64,000 nt of DNA from Phyto melanocephala (taxonomy: Eukaryota; Arthropoda; Insecta; Diptera; Rhinophoridae). Below, piece after piece: positions 35,299 to 47,800 of this stretch. Each line of letters opens with the position of its first letter. Positions within the stretch are counted from its first letter, which is position 1. Made by a program: the position numbers and the translations under genes. The notes below the pieces were generated by a model. That model made no database searches, was not told the origin of the DNA, and worked only from the letters and a program-made list of their open reading frames with translations. The DNA is taken from assembly GCA_941918925.1 (NCBI GenBank), contig OW799234.1:11871001-11935000 (forward strand), in the 5' to 3' direction.

Positions 35299-37105
35299 TC
35301 ATCGGTAGCGTTTGTCATCGGTATAGTCAGCAGCATACTCCTTTGAATGATGATAATGATCGCGTTCACTTTTCTTATGATCTGAATGGTGTCGTAAAGT
35401 TGATCTACTGCGAGAACGACTCCTAGAATGATGCTTGTGTTTACGCTTCTTCTTGTGTTTTTCTTTGTAACGATCACGTTCCCTGCTCGTACCGCGATAA
35501 ACACTTTCGGGGGAAGAATATCTATTCTCATGACGCCTCGTCTTGTGATCACGTTGTTCGCGATAATCTCTGCTTGAAGAAATTCTATATTCACCACGAT
35601 CATCATGTTCGCCTTTGTAATTCGACACTGTTGATTTATCATGCCATCTCTCACGAACTTCACTGTGACTATCAACTTCAGGCTCAAAGTCTCCTCTGTT
35701 GGCTCGGGAATTGGCAGCTGTTGTACTAGGTCCAGCACTCAACTGATGAACAGTTACATTATTTTCTCGGCAATATTGTTCGATTTTCTTCTCTATTTGT
35801 TTCTGTATCGGTACCGGAATTCTAGGAAACAATGTTGAGAACCAATCCAATTTAGTTAGAAATTGATAAACCATTTGGCCAACAGTTATTGCCTAGATCA
35901 TTGCGTCAAAAGTGAAAGAAAAAGTATGCTGTTTTAAGAGTTCTTATGCAATATTTTCGAGAATATAAAAAATGTAATCATACTATCGACTCACCTGGCC
36001 GCCACCGGCTTTAACGTCAATTTCTTCTTCATCTTGTAGATAATCCTCGTACCAATCGTATAAATCAGCCGGTGGTTGTGTATAACGTAAGTACATAAAG
36101 CCTATGGAAGCGTGGTAAAAATGATAAAAAGATAATGTTTAGCGACTTTGATTAAATATAAAACTCACAATACCAGAATTGGCGATTGAATTTTGTACAT
36201 ATTTCTTATGAAAATACGTTTCGTTACTAAAGAACTGTAATTAACTTGAAAGAAAGTGATTGCGTTGTGTTATTTTACTCAATCGACTTACCACTTACCT
36301 AATGCCCTTATATAGGGGGAATCAGAATGATTTATTAAACCATTAACTTGCTTACGAGTCAAACGTAGCGTATACAATTTATAGAGCAAACAATATGCAG
36401 TAGAGACGATACCTCCGGCACCAACACCTCTTACCTAAAATTAAAAAAAAAATATTTAAAAACTTGTTTTACTGGGAATACGAATTTAAAATAAAAATTC
36501 AAAGGCGACCGCAAAAATGAATAAAACTAGGTATATAAGATTTATATAAATTATAAACCTAAAACAAACAAAAATAAGATTTTTGTCACATTATTTCCTT
36601 TGCGGTCCCTATTACAGCCATATAGAAATATTTAAAACGAAAGAGGTACATTTCATAAACTCACACCGCCACACATTCCGGTTTGACCACTTGTCTTCCG
36701 AGAGCCTCTCTCCCATGGTTCCATGTGTTTAACTTGATAATATATTTCGTCTACCACTTCATGGTATGTCTTCAATTTAAATAAATGCACTAAAAATAAA
36801 CCAAGATATTAATAGTATATTTATTCACTGGCCAATTAATGTAAATAATTAAATTTTTTACTGTACCTTTGCGCACGTACCTTTAAAGTAACTTGAACTT
36901 TGAATATTGGCCAATATCAAAGGATTTAAATTCATGGTGGATTCGTTACCCCATAATGGCAAAGTATTATGTTGTTTGCCAACTTTTTTAGCAACCGACT
37001 GGGAAGAGGAAGCGTGATAGTCTGCAAAAAAAAAAAATAACAATCAACCAAATTAAACTACAACTATATTAAGTAGAAAAAATATATCTCATTACCTTCT
37101 TCCAT
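35299..37105 (-). CDS. Pre-mRNA-splicing factor 38B (PRPF38B-like)
   Basis: Nuclear protein of the PRP38 family, which acts with the U4/U6.U5 tri-snRNP in spliceosome activation. Six coding exons join in frame: 37105-37096, 37021-36881, 36789-36665, 36434-36299, 36101-35995 and 35892-35299. They give 370 residues, all introns GT-AG. The PRP38 domain (residues about 20-205) shows LPLWGNESTMNLNPLILANI, KTYHEVVDEIYYQV, MCGGV, SPYIRALGFMYLRYTQPP and KLDWFSTLFPRIPVP, closest to the human PRPF38B type. The tail (about 230-370) is Arg/Ser/Lys/His-rich with an SRSRSRS run, shorter than the human RS tail. The ATG at 37105 gives MEEDYHASSSQS; exon 1 codes for only 10 bases. The gene is divergent from Raf. 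Confidence 0.93.
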
Positions 37106-38802
37106 ATTATTATTTTTTAATATAACTTTCTAACTTTTATTAACTAATAAACAAAACAATTTTCAATAATTTTCGACATTAAACGTTTTCAGCGTGAAAA
37201 AACTTCTTAAATAAATGCCAAGCAGAGTTGCAAATATACTGAATAATTGTGTACTCGGTAACAGGGTTGTCAAGCACCATTTTGCAAGTGTTGCCAGAAA
37301 CTGTGCCAAAAATATATATATCTATAATAAAGAGAATTTTCGGTGCCCCTTTATAGTGAACAAAAAAGTTTAGGTACAATTGAAAAACAAAATCGTGATT
37401 GCGATAAATATGTTAAATTTATGTTATATTACTAAAATGAAATTTGTACTAGAATTTTTGGATTCACTGTATGTGTCCACCGTAGATTCATAGGATCTTT
37501 AACTAAAAATGCTTACCAATTTCATTCGGAATATTCATAAAATTTTTCAATTATTTGCTTAAACTTTCAATCGATTGTAACTAATTGTAATAATTTGCTG
37601 TCATGTTATCCCCTAACTTTGCAAGTGTCCTAAAAAATTCCGTTAAATAGAGTTAACAATTTCGAAATTTATGTCTTAAAAAACTTCAAACTTCATTATA
37701 CTACAGTTTTTATTCTGAAGCTGTATTTGCACTAACAAGGAGTAGAACTTTTGTTTCACAAAGTTTGGGTCAGCAAAAAACTGCTAAATTTCCGCTAATA
37801 GCTAAGATATAACAAATAACATTTACATTTATTATCATCACTGCCCCGGTCAACTATGTAGTACATAAAAAGACAACCTTGATGATGAAATTTCTGCCAA
37901 TGTTACCATACACCTGTTTGAGATGTAATTATATTAATCAGGTAGAAAGTTTTTAGTATATCACTGTCAGCACCTTTTACAAAAATACTTTACTCTGTCA
38001 GGATCGAAATGTCAAATGGAATGTTATTTCCATATTGCTATAACCTTAGGCATTTTTATTGACAAGTCTGTATTCAAGTATTCTTCAAAAAGGATCAAAT
38101 ATGTGTGCTTATTTATAACTATATGTAATTCGTTTTTGAACAAGCTCCTTAGCAAGATAAATAATTTTAGGCATTTTTTTAGGAACTTTAACTTTAAGGA
38201 ATATTAACCACTTATCGCCGCCTGCTTAGAGTATGCAGTTATTTAATTCTTTTCAGATAATTGCTACAGACATCACAGGTATTCTGTGCTAAAAATGTAA
38301 CCAATGAGATAGAAGTTTTTTTATATGTAAACTTTGACAGCGTCATTATATTGAGAGTTTGTTTTTATATACACAAATTGACAGCGTCAAAAACAATCAT
38401 CTGAGCTTGTATACGTACCTTATACACAAACAAAGTTTGCCCTTCCTGTAAAAGGATTCAAATAAAAGATATAAAAAGTTTGTGTAAAAAAAAGTATTAA
38501 CAAAAAAGAGTAAGAAAAAATTTGATGATTTTTTTAATACATTAATAATTATTAAAAAATATTTTTGTTCCTTTTAACATTATTTTTGCAGTACCTATAG
38601 AAAATTAATTAAAAGAAGTATAATAAAATCACATATGCTTTCGACTACTGCCAATAATATAAAAGTTAGTGTAAAAAAAATTAACTGGACGAAGTGCGAC
38701 TAAAAGACCCGAACTACCAACAGGTAAAACGCTTTTTGAGAGTGGGTGCAAATACATAACATGGTATTTGTTGAATATTTGGAATTCATTTAAAAATCTA
38801 CA
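37106..38802. promoter_or_regulatory. Divergent intergenic region, PRPF38B / Raf
   Basis: 1.7 kb between two start codons facing away from each other, so it should hold both promoters and the 5' UTRs. A possible 3' splice site (TTTTTGCAG at 38582-38590) and a possible donor (CAACAG/GTAAAA near 38721) suggest a leader intron for Raf. A short upstream ORF of 10 codons (38761-38793) precedes the Raf ATG if that stretch stays in the mRNA. No repeat is recognised. Confidence 0.45.
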
Positions 38803-41249
38803 ATGACGAGTTCTCCGTCATCAGATGACAGCGAGTTTGATGTATTGGCCGAGGAATTGAAAAATATTCAGCTGGTTATACGTGTGACAAGAGAAAATAT
38901 AGATGCTCTTAATGCAAAATTTGCGAATTTACAAGAGCCACCACCCATGTATATTGCCGAGTATCAGGAACTGACTTCAAAATTACATGAGTTGGAGGCC
39001 AAAGAGACGGAATTGATGGATCAGATGAATGCTCAACAGGAATTAGAAGAAAAGCAACAGCAGCAAACTTACAATGAGTATTCTGTATTTCAGTCGCACT
39101 ATCAAAATCAACAACAAATTCAAATTCAGCAATTGTTTGCCAGACCTGGTTATCATGGAAATGAAATGGTAAAATAAAACTATTTATAAACTATGTAATG
39201 AAATACCTCTCTATTTGACAACTTGTATTTCAGACTGAGAGCCTAATTTCATCTCAAAGCACAAACTACGGAGGCAGTCAGTGCGGTACGTTGACTCGTC
39301 AGCGCAAAGTATTGCTCAGAGCGCATTTACCTAATCAACAGAGAACTTCAGTTGAAGTTATACCTGGCGTAAGGTTATGCGATGCTTTAATGAAGGCTTT
39401 GAAACTGCGCCAATTGACGCCAGAAATGTGTGAAATTACAACATCAGAAAATGGTCGTCACATTATACCGTGGCATACGGATATTGGCACTTTACAGGTG
39501 GAGGAGATCTTTGTTAAACTATTGGACAAATGTCCAATTATGACTCATATATCACATCAGTTTATAAGAAAAACTTTCTTTTCGCTGGCCTTTTGCGAAT
39601 GTTGTCGTAGACTACTATTTACAGGCTTCTATTGCAATCAATGTAATTTTCGGTTTCATCAAAGATGTTACGATAAGGTGCCTACCCTTTGTCAACAATT
39701 TCCGGTAGATAGTTACTATCAACGCTTACTGGCGCAAAATCCAGAAAATGCTGTAGGTATTCTACATCCTGGCAGGGGAATGGTTGGTGACCTTTCGGTA
39801 AGTTCAACTACATACATACTATTTTTTTACAATTTATTTAGACCAACCTCGACTTAAAAATATTTTTCAAATTTTAGAGTCGCCACCCTCGTTCTATCAG
39901 CCAACAGGATCGTTCAAATTCGGCTCCAAATGTTTGTTTTAACAATATCAAGCCATTAACAGAAGCCCAATGCAAATTAATACACGCACACGGACCTCTA
40001 CAACACTCTGGAGATCACTCCAACTCGACACAAGCTTCTCCCACTGGTACTCTAAAGTATGTAAAGAGGGAACGAGCCCGTTCAGCAGATGAAAGTAATA
40101 AAAATCTTCTTTCTTCTAGAGATTATCGGACTTCCGAAGAAAATTGGGTATGCTATTATTGCTAAGCGTTGCTCATTCTATAATTAACAATACTTTGACT
40201 TTAATTTTAGAACATTCAAGCAGAAGAGATATTAATAGGTCCTCGTATTGGCTCAGGATCTTTTGGAACAGTTTATAAAGCTCATTGGCATGGCCCGGTG
40301 GCGGTTAAAACCTTGAATGTTAAAACGCCTAGTTTAGCACAACTACAAGCATTTAAAAATGAAGTGGCCATGTTAAAGAAAACTAGACATTGCAACATTT
40401 TGTTATTTATGGGTTGTGTATCCAAACCTTCATTAGCCATCGTAACGCAGTGGTGTGAAGGAAGTAGTTTGTACAAGCACATACATGTCAAAGAAACAAA
40501 ATTTAAACTCAAAACTCTAATTGACATTGGCCGACAAGTTGCTCAGGGAATGGACTATTTGCATGCTAAAAATATTATACACAGGTTAGCTGTAAAGCAA
40601 TTACTCATCAAAGCATGTTATTCTTGTGTTAACATTTAAATAAAAAATAAATTTTTTCGTTTCCAGGGACTTAAAATCAAACAATATTTTCTTGCAAGAC
40701 GAATACTCGGTTAAAATAGGAGACTTTGGTCTAGCTACTGCGAAAACCAGATGGTCGGGCGAAAAACAAGCGAATCAACCAACAGGCAGCATACTATGGA
40801 TGGCTCCCGAGGTTATACGCATGCAAGAACAGAATCCATATACATTTCAGTCTGATGTTTATGCATTTGGCATAGTACTATACGAACTGCTGGCTGAGTG
40901 TCTGCCCTACAGTCATATCAACAACAAGGATCAGATTTTGTTTATGGTAGGCCGAGGACTATTGAAACCTGATATGTCTAGAATACGATCAGATTCTCCC
41001 CAAGCTTTAAAGCGTCTAACAGAGGATTGTATTAAATATGACCGTAATGAAAGACCTCTATTCCGTTTGTTACTTAATATGCTCGAGTATATCTGGCGTA
41101 CGTTGCCAAAACTGCATCGCAGTGCCAGCGATTCTACACTAACCCAAACCCAATTACACCATGACGACTTCTTATATCCCTGCTCCAGTCCCAAAACTCC
41201 AGTAAACTTCAATAGTTTTCAATACTATCATAGTGCTGGTAATATCTAG
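38803..41249 (+). CDS. phl: Raf serine/threonine kinase (pole hole)
   Basis: RAF-type MAP3K of the RAS-ERK pathway, recruited to membranes by RAS-GTP and phosphorylating MEK. Five coding exons join in frame: 38803-39168, 39234-39797, 39878-40147, 40211-40584 and 40667-41249, giving 718 residues. Order: N-terminal segment with a helical stretch; RAS-binding domain (about 147-222, [16 protein letters not shown]); C1 zinc finger (about 228-275, [20 protein letters not shown]); CR2 14-3-3 site RSNSAPN (about 322); acidic SEENW before the kinase; kinase with GSGSFG (about 414), VAVK Lys433, HRDLKSNN (524), DFG (544-546) and activation-loop Thr549/Thr552. The C-terminal site reads RSASDSTL, lacking the usual Pro two residues after the phospho-Ser. 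Very close to Drosophila Raf. Confidence 0.97.
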
Positions 41250-41630
41250 CGATGCTGATCCGTTACTACACTTGTGATAAAAAGAATTTAAATCATAGAT
41301 AACACTGACAAAAAAAAACCCCCCTAACTGACGAAGCAAGATAAAGGAAAGCAGCTTTTAAAACATTTACATTGATAAAACAAGAAAAATAAGCAATTCA
41401 ATTGCAAATTACATAAAACATATATTTGTGTTGAAGATTTTTTGTGTTTTTAGTTCAACATTATCCTTTCGAAACTTAAATCAAAATATAAGATGCCTCC
41501 ATTATTAGTCTTTTAACAAAACTAATAAAAGATTGAAATCTTTTGTTAACACTTGTACGAATCTTACTACATACATATAGATTTATAAAATAAATTCTAT
41601 TGTTTAATGTTCACAATTTATTTTGATTTT
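41250..41630 (+). other. Raf 3' UTR
   Basis: AT-rich, with ACTAATAAAAG at 41521 (AATAAA at 41524-41529) and further AATAAA-like words near 41589. The transcript end probably lies between about 41545 and 41620. Confidence 0.5.
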
Positions 41631-41987
41631 ATTTATATGTAATTTATACAAAATGACTCCTGTGTCTATATTGTTCAATAGATTTATTAAGTTTTCAAGG
41701 TTTTTTGAAAAGAGCTCTTAAGTAAATAGTTAAGTAACATACATACATATATAAAGAAAATAAAATCATGTAAACTAAATTATTAATAAAATAAACAAAT
41801 TGAAAAGAAATCATAAGTCTGACAGACTTTAAATGTGTAAATTAATGTGAACTCAACCCCAGATTGGACGCCTGATAATTAACCAAAACAAAAAAAAATT
41901 TTTTTTTGTGGAAATTCAAAATTTTTAATGGCGTTACTAACTTAAAATATCAAGTTTTACATAAAAACAGGTAAATGGAGTAAAAAA

Positions 41988-43512
41988 CAAGTGACAGTAC
42001 TATATTCGGCCGTGCCGAATATAGAGTACTAGCCAAACCCGGCGCGCGTTGCTACGATCCTTAATGAATCAAAATGCATTCTGAATTTTAATTGAATATC
42101 AAGTGCAAAAACCTAAAAATTATAATTTTTTTATGGGCGTGGCATTGTCTACTTTTCTAATCACGAAATTGTAAAGTTGTAACAGCTCAATATGTGTGCA
42201 AAGTTTCAGAAGAATCGGACCAGTGCAAGTACCTCAAAATTATAATTGTTTTTATGGGCGTGGCCCTGCCCACTTTTCTAATCATGAAATTGTAAAGTCA
42301 TAACAGCTTAATATGTGTGCAAAGTTTCAGAATAATCGGTCCAGAGCAAGTACCTCAAAATGATACCTTTTTTTTATGGGCGTGGCACTGCCCACTTTTC
42401 TAATCACGAAATTATTTAGCTCTGACAGCTCAATATGTGTGCGAAGTTTCAGAAAAATCGGTCCAGTGCAAGTATCTCAAAATTAAAACTTTTTTAGGGG
42501 CGTGGCCCCGCCCACTTTTCTTATCACGAAATTATTTAGTCATGACAGCTCGATATGTGTGCAAAGTTTCAGAAAAATCGGTCAAGTGCAAGTAGCTAAA
42601 AATGATGACTAATTTTTATGGGCGTGGCACCGCCCACTTTTTTCCACCCATAAACACTCCCTGGTATGTGTACAACAACTTACCAAAGTTTGAGCCCGAT
42701 CGGTTTTACAGTTTCGGAGTCTATAGCTAACACACACACACACACACAGAGTTTCACTTTTATATATATAGATAGTAGTGTAGGCATGCAATAAGAATTG
42801 TTTGTATCACCATCTCATTAATATGAAAAACGTACATACATATATAAAACATCCCATTGCAAAATTATAAATTGAGTTTACGTATGTGTTTCTAAAAAAA
42901 AAATACAAAAAAGAAATATATTAAAAACAAAAAAAAATCAATAAAAAAAATTTTTAATTTTTTTAAAAAAATTAAAAAAAAATAATAAAAATATAAAAAA
43001 CATTTGAAATAAAAAATGTTTTCTTGGCTCAGCTGGGATTCGATGCCACGTTTACTCTAACCAGTATACCACGTTTGTATGTATGTTGTATGTACGAGGT
43101 GGTCGTGGTTTTTTGCTCATATCTCAGTTGTTTATAAAACGATGTTTCTGATTTTCAATACCGACCTACTCCCAATTATTTCTAAAATTTTATACCTCAC
43201 CCGGGTCCAGCCGATATCAGGGGGCTTCAAAAAGTTGATTTCAACATACACACAAACAGAATTTAAAAAAATGTTTTTAAAAAATGTAAAAAAAAATAAT
43301 AAAATATAAATTAAATAAAATAATTTTTTTTGGCTCAGCTGGGATTCGATGCCACATTTATTCTAACCAGTATAGACATATGTACGTATTTTATATGAGA
43401 TGAATGGTGATACAAACAATTGTTATTGCATGACTACACGTTGTGAAGGGTATATAAGATTCGGCACGGACGAATATAGCACTGTTACTTGTTCACTGTG
43501 TGAAGGGTATAA
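41988..43512 (+). repeat. Rearranged mini-me-like cluster with nested Helitron
   Basis: A plus-strand left end (CAAGTGACAGTACTATATTC and hairpin at 41988) is cut by a Helitron-like element (42029-42772). The right half resumes with CATGCAATAAGAATTG and reaches GGCTCAGCTGGGATTCGATG at 43025 and a truncated core near 43260. From about 43322 a second piece runs in the opposite direction to the hairpin and CACTGTTACTTG, then GTGTGAAGGGTATAAT at 43498. This is a head-to-head arrangement made of at least two copies. Confidence 0.6.
42029..42772 (-). mobile_element. Helitron-like element, copy 2 (tandem-repeat type)
   Basis: Same family as 18248-19124. On the minus strand: 5' TCTATATATATAAAAGTGAA, 3' GCGCGCCGGGTTTGGCTAG. 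About four internal units with GGGCGTGGC boxes. Inserted inside a mini-me-like copy immediately after GCCGAATATAGAGTA. Confidence 0.75.
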
Positions 43513-44823
43513 TAAGGAAAATAAGAGAAAAAAGTGCCAGTTGACTAAAGAACAGCAATACAAAATTTATTATCGACGAAGAAACTGTTGCAAAAGTTGC
43601 GAACCGCAATATGGGCATAAATAGGAAAATAATCAAAAGAAATAATCTTTAAATATTCGTTTTAGATATGTGTTCAATGTGAAATCAAATGGTTTGAAAC
43701 TTCGAAACTATCATTCCAATTATCAACAATTTAATTCAACTCGGAGAACAAAAAAAGCGCGATTATTTAATTTATCTACGATTTTTGTTTTAAAACTCAT
43801 AGAAAAGAAAACAAACCAATATTTTTAAAATATTTTTCTTTTTTATTTATTAAATTCTTAAAATATATTTCAACTAATAGAGCAAGGATAAACCCAAGCA
43901 CTGTGTCTCAAATCATGTTAAAAACAAATTAAGGAGAGTGATCCTGTGTTAACATTAAAAAACTTGCATATTTTCATTTATTACAACTTTAACAAAATTC
44001 TTATCTTCTATGTACATTTGTCGGCGATTTTGAAATGTTTTTTGTATGCAAATGTATTTGAAAAATGAAAAACTAATTTATTTAACAATCTTTGTTGTTT
44101 AAATAATTTAAAATAATTGTTTAACTTTTGGTTAAAAATTGAGAAAAAATAATTTTATTTAAATAGTTAAAGCAATCACTTGGTAGTAGTAGTAGTGGTA
44201 GTAATAAAAACTAGGCACATTTCAATAGAAACATAATAATAATAATAATACTTTTCAGACTATCCAGTAATATTTTGTGTTGTAGTTCTGAGCAAGTTTA
44301 GTGATCTTAAGTGAGAAAATGATTAATTGTGATAATGGCCGTTCTTAAACAATATTTAAGGAAATCTTTTCTTTATAAGAAAACATTAAACAAGATGTTT
44401 CAGACCAACTTATTAAACTTAATTAGTAAATTACATGTTTTATAAACCAGTTTTGTTATTTTCGAATAAACTTAAAAATTGGAATGTTTGAGCATGTACA
44501 TACTTATATTACATATGTATGTATGTATGTATGCAATTGTCTTTAATTTACACAAATACTAATTAACAAATTTAGGTTGTTATTGCTTAATATTAGATTT
44601 TAATACAAACAATTTATGATTAAGGTTTGTGTATATTGTTGAGCAATAATGTAAAAATGTAGAATTTTCTATATCCAATCAGATATCAAAAAAATTGATA
44701 AAAAATTTTATAAAAAGGGGGCAAAAACAATTATACCTTTACAATTTATAGGTACTTACTTAAAACTAAAATAATAAAGTCTTAACAAAGTGGAATTATT
44801 GTAGTTAAAATTGTCAATTTCAT
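43513..44823. other. AT-rich intergenic DNA / PHLDB-like 3' UTR
   Basis: No gene seen. The right part must hold the 3' UTR of the minus-strand gene. Short (TAG)n and (AAT)n tracts near 44185 and 44230. Confidence 0.4.
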
Positions 44824-47800
44824 TTAGTAGTCTATGTTACCCTGAGCCCCAGTTATAATGGCATCTATCCATATTCTGGCCGCTGTATCTGAGGCCGCCT
44901 GTAAGTAATAGTATCTCTTTTTTGTTTTTACAATAAATGTTGTATGCGTTCGACTATTTTTTGCGACATTTAAATGATCCATATAGACTTCATCAATTGA
45001 GGAGAAATACGATCCGCCTCTAGGCTTACGTTCGGATTTGTTGGCATAGTATATTAAGGCACTACGTTGACGGTCTAACACGAACCAACGTTTCGACCAG
45101 GTGTGAAACGTTGAGCCCAACTTTTGAAGATAGCCGCGACAGCTGTATGCATCTAAGATAACATGTGGGCAAAGAGATAGGGGATGTCCAGCCGTCTCTA
45201 TGTGACGTTTAAGATCCAAATCTTCCGCTAATATGGGTAAATAACGTGTAAGTGGTCTTTGTCGGTTTTGTTGCTGGGATTTTTTGCGTTCGCTAAAAAT
45301 ACTAGAATTATCACCCTGAGAGGAAAGTTCGTTTGATAATACACTACTAGAACGTTTTTCATCCCTATAGAAACTTCGTGGACTATCGGGCGATGATATG
45401 CTCAATTCGTTAGTAGATTTATGAACAATACGTGGCGATAATTTATTAGAAGGCTCTGAGCTTGTGGCTGATAGAGGAGGCGAGCTACTTAAGTACGCAG
45501 GACTTTTACAAATCTCTTTTTGAAATAATGGTTTTTCGGAATTCACCTTTAAATACTTATTTTCTATTGTGGTTTCTTCTCTTCGATTAGTTGTTGTTGT
45601 TACAATTTTTTGTTTTAGTTCTGTGTTTAGCTTTCTCAAGAGCTCTTCTATTTTTTGTTTTTCACAGTCCAATTCCCTAAGACCCCTTTGTGCGGTTAAC
45701 AATTGATCATGTTCTTCAAACTCCTTTACTGTATCGCACAACTTGTTGTTGTAATTTTTTGTATTCGTATGGTTATTAGAATCATTTGTCTTCTTGTCAA
45801 GCACATTGTTTGAAACCTCTATTTTATTGTTAAAAAACATATTCTCATTTACACTTTTAGACATCAAGTCTTCATTGTGCGTTTTAGGGCACAACATTTC
45901 AGTAGATCCAAAAAGAGATTGAATTATTTTACCCTGAGAACTTATGTCATTATTAGAAGGAGTTTGCGTAACTTCTTTTTCTAAGAGAGACGAATTTGAA
46001 CTAATTTTCAATACAATTTTTCTCTCCAAACACTGGAATTGTTCCTCACACTCCTGCAACTCCGTAATGAGAGTTATTAAATGATTACTTAGACGACGCT
46101 GTTTTTCATTGGTTGTATTGGAGGAGTTCAGTTCTTGTTTCCTCAAATTTTCTATGGACAATTGACACTCTTCAATCTGTTTAGTTATGGCCAGCTCTTC
46201 TAAGCTTAAGTCTTCGCGATAAGCCTGCCACTCAGACTCTCCTTCCAAATACTGGAATTCTAAGTCTTCAAATGACTTTTTATCGTTCTCCAATGATTCC
46301 CGTAAATGTACGAGTTCTTCCTTTAGGCACAAATTTTCAGGCTTCTGCTTAAGAAGGCCCTTAAGTTTTTGCACTTGATCTTGTTTCATTTCTATGCTGT
46401 GTTTTAGTTTGGACTGTTGATTTTCCTCCATTACTCTAGTGGCATTTCGTTGGGCCTCCAATCTATGGATCTTTTGCTGTAATAATTTAAATCCCTCTTG
46501 CAATTTTTGCTCTTTTGCTGTAAGAGATTGCAGCTCTGCCATTACAAGAGCGTTTTCCATATCCATCTCAATTAAGGTCTCGTTGTCTTGCTTTTGCAAC
46601 AAACTCAATTCAGTTTTAAGACTTTGTATTCTCTGCAACAAATCTTCTCGTTCTTTATGCTCATCGATTGGTGTTTCATTGGCAAGTAAATTGGATAAGC
46701 TCCCTGTGCCAAGTGATTTTTCTTTGTTAATTTTTCGAGGAGCTGGGGTAGGCTTCTTTAGCGGTTGAGGTGAGGTGAAGGGAGATATAAACGATTTTAT
46801 ATCTATCGTTAGGTTATTAATATTTTTAGTAGATCTTTTTGCAGTAGCTGGTGAAGAATTGTTTGATAATGATTTTTTTGTATTCGATACTGATCTTGAG
46901 CTTGCTTCTATGGTTTCGATTTCCTTCTGAAATTTTTCTTCAAACATCTTTATTAACTCTTCATATTTTGTTGATGGTTTTTCTACATTAGTCACTATAT
47001 CTTGGCTAAAAATTGAGTTAAACGAATTGGACTCTTTTTTCGGAGATAAACAAGTTGTCCTTATTTTAGTGCGAGGACTTTGCGGCACTAACTTAAAGTT
47101 TTCATAGCCCGTGTTTTTGTTAGTTTCTACACGATTCTGTTGCAGTAATTGAACGTTTTCGTAGCCACTAGATGATTTCTGTTTAGATTTTGGCGATTGA
47201 CTAAGACTACTATTACTGCCTTGAAACGACCGTTGCAATTCTTGATAAAAGGGCGATTTTTTATCCCTCGGCAAGGAACCGTTTGTTTTTATACGATTTT
47301 GTACAATAGGAGATGAAGTATTGCTATTACTGCTATTAGTATAAGAGCGGTCTTGCCAGTCCGAATATTCAGCACATATTTTAAGCATATCTTCTAATGG
47401 ATCTTTATCATGACATTGAAAATCGTTAGTTTTTTGAGGAGTTAAAGTGTTTTTCACTTTATCATGTTTTTCTTTACTCTTGGGCAATGAATTATTTAAA
47501 GATTTGCTGTAAATATGATCGTTGGCACTAAGCATATTTATATTTTTGTCTTTGCGATGATTTTCGACCAAATTCTTGGCAAAGCTTGCATATTTTTGAC
47601 CTAAAACATCCTTAGCTGGCATGTTGACGGTGACTAAATCTGCAGTAAAGACCTTTGGACATTCCCATCCCATAAAATCCACGTAAGTATCCGATTTTTC
47701 TAAATTATCGTAATCACTGTATGTTGACTTATCAGAACGATAGGACGTTGAGACTGGATTAATATTAGATTCATAAAAAAAATCTACAGCATTTTCGCAA

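Noticed and set aside
35289..35738. 149-codon minus-strand frame beside the PRPF38B tail
   Set aside because: Alternate frame of the Arg/Ser-rich tail; the 191-codon frame continues the conserved domain.
46439..46768. Plus-strand 109-codon frame
   Set aside because: Antisense shadow of the PHLDB-like coiled-coil coding region.
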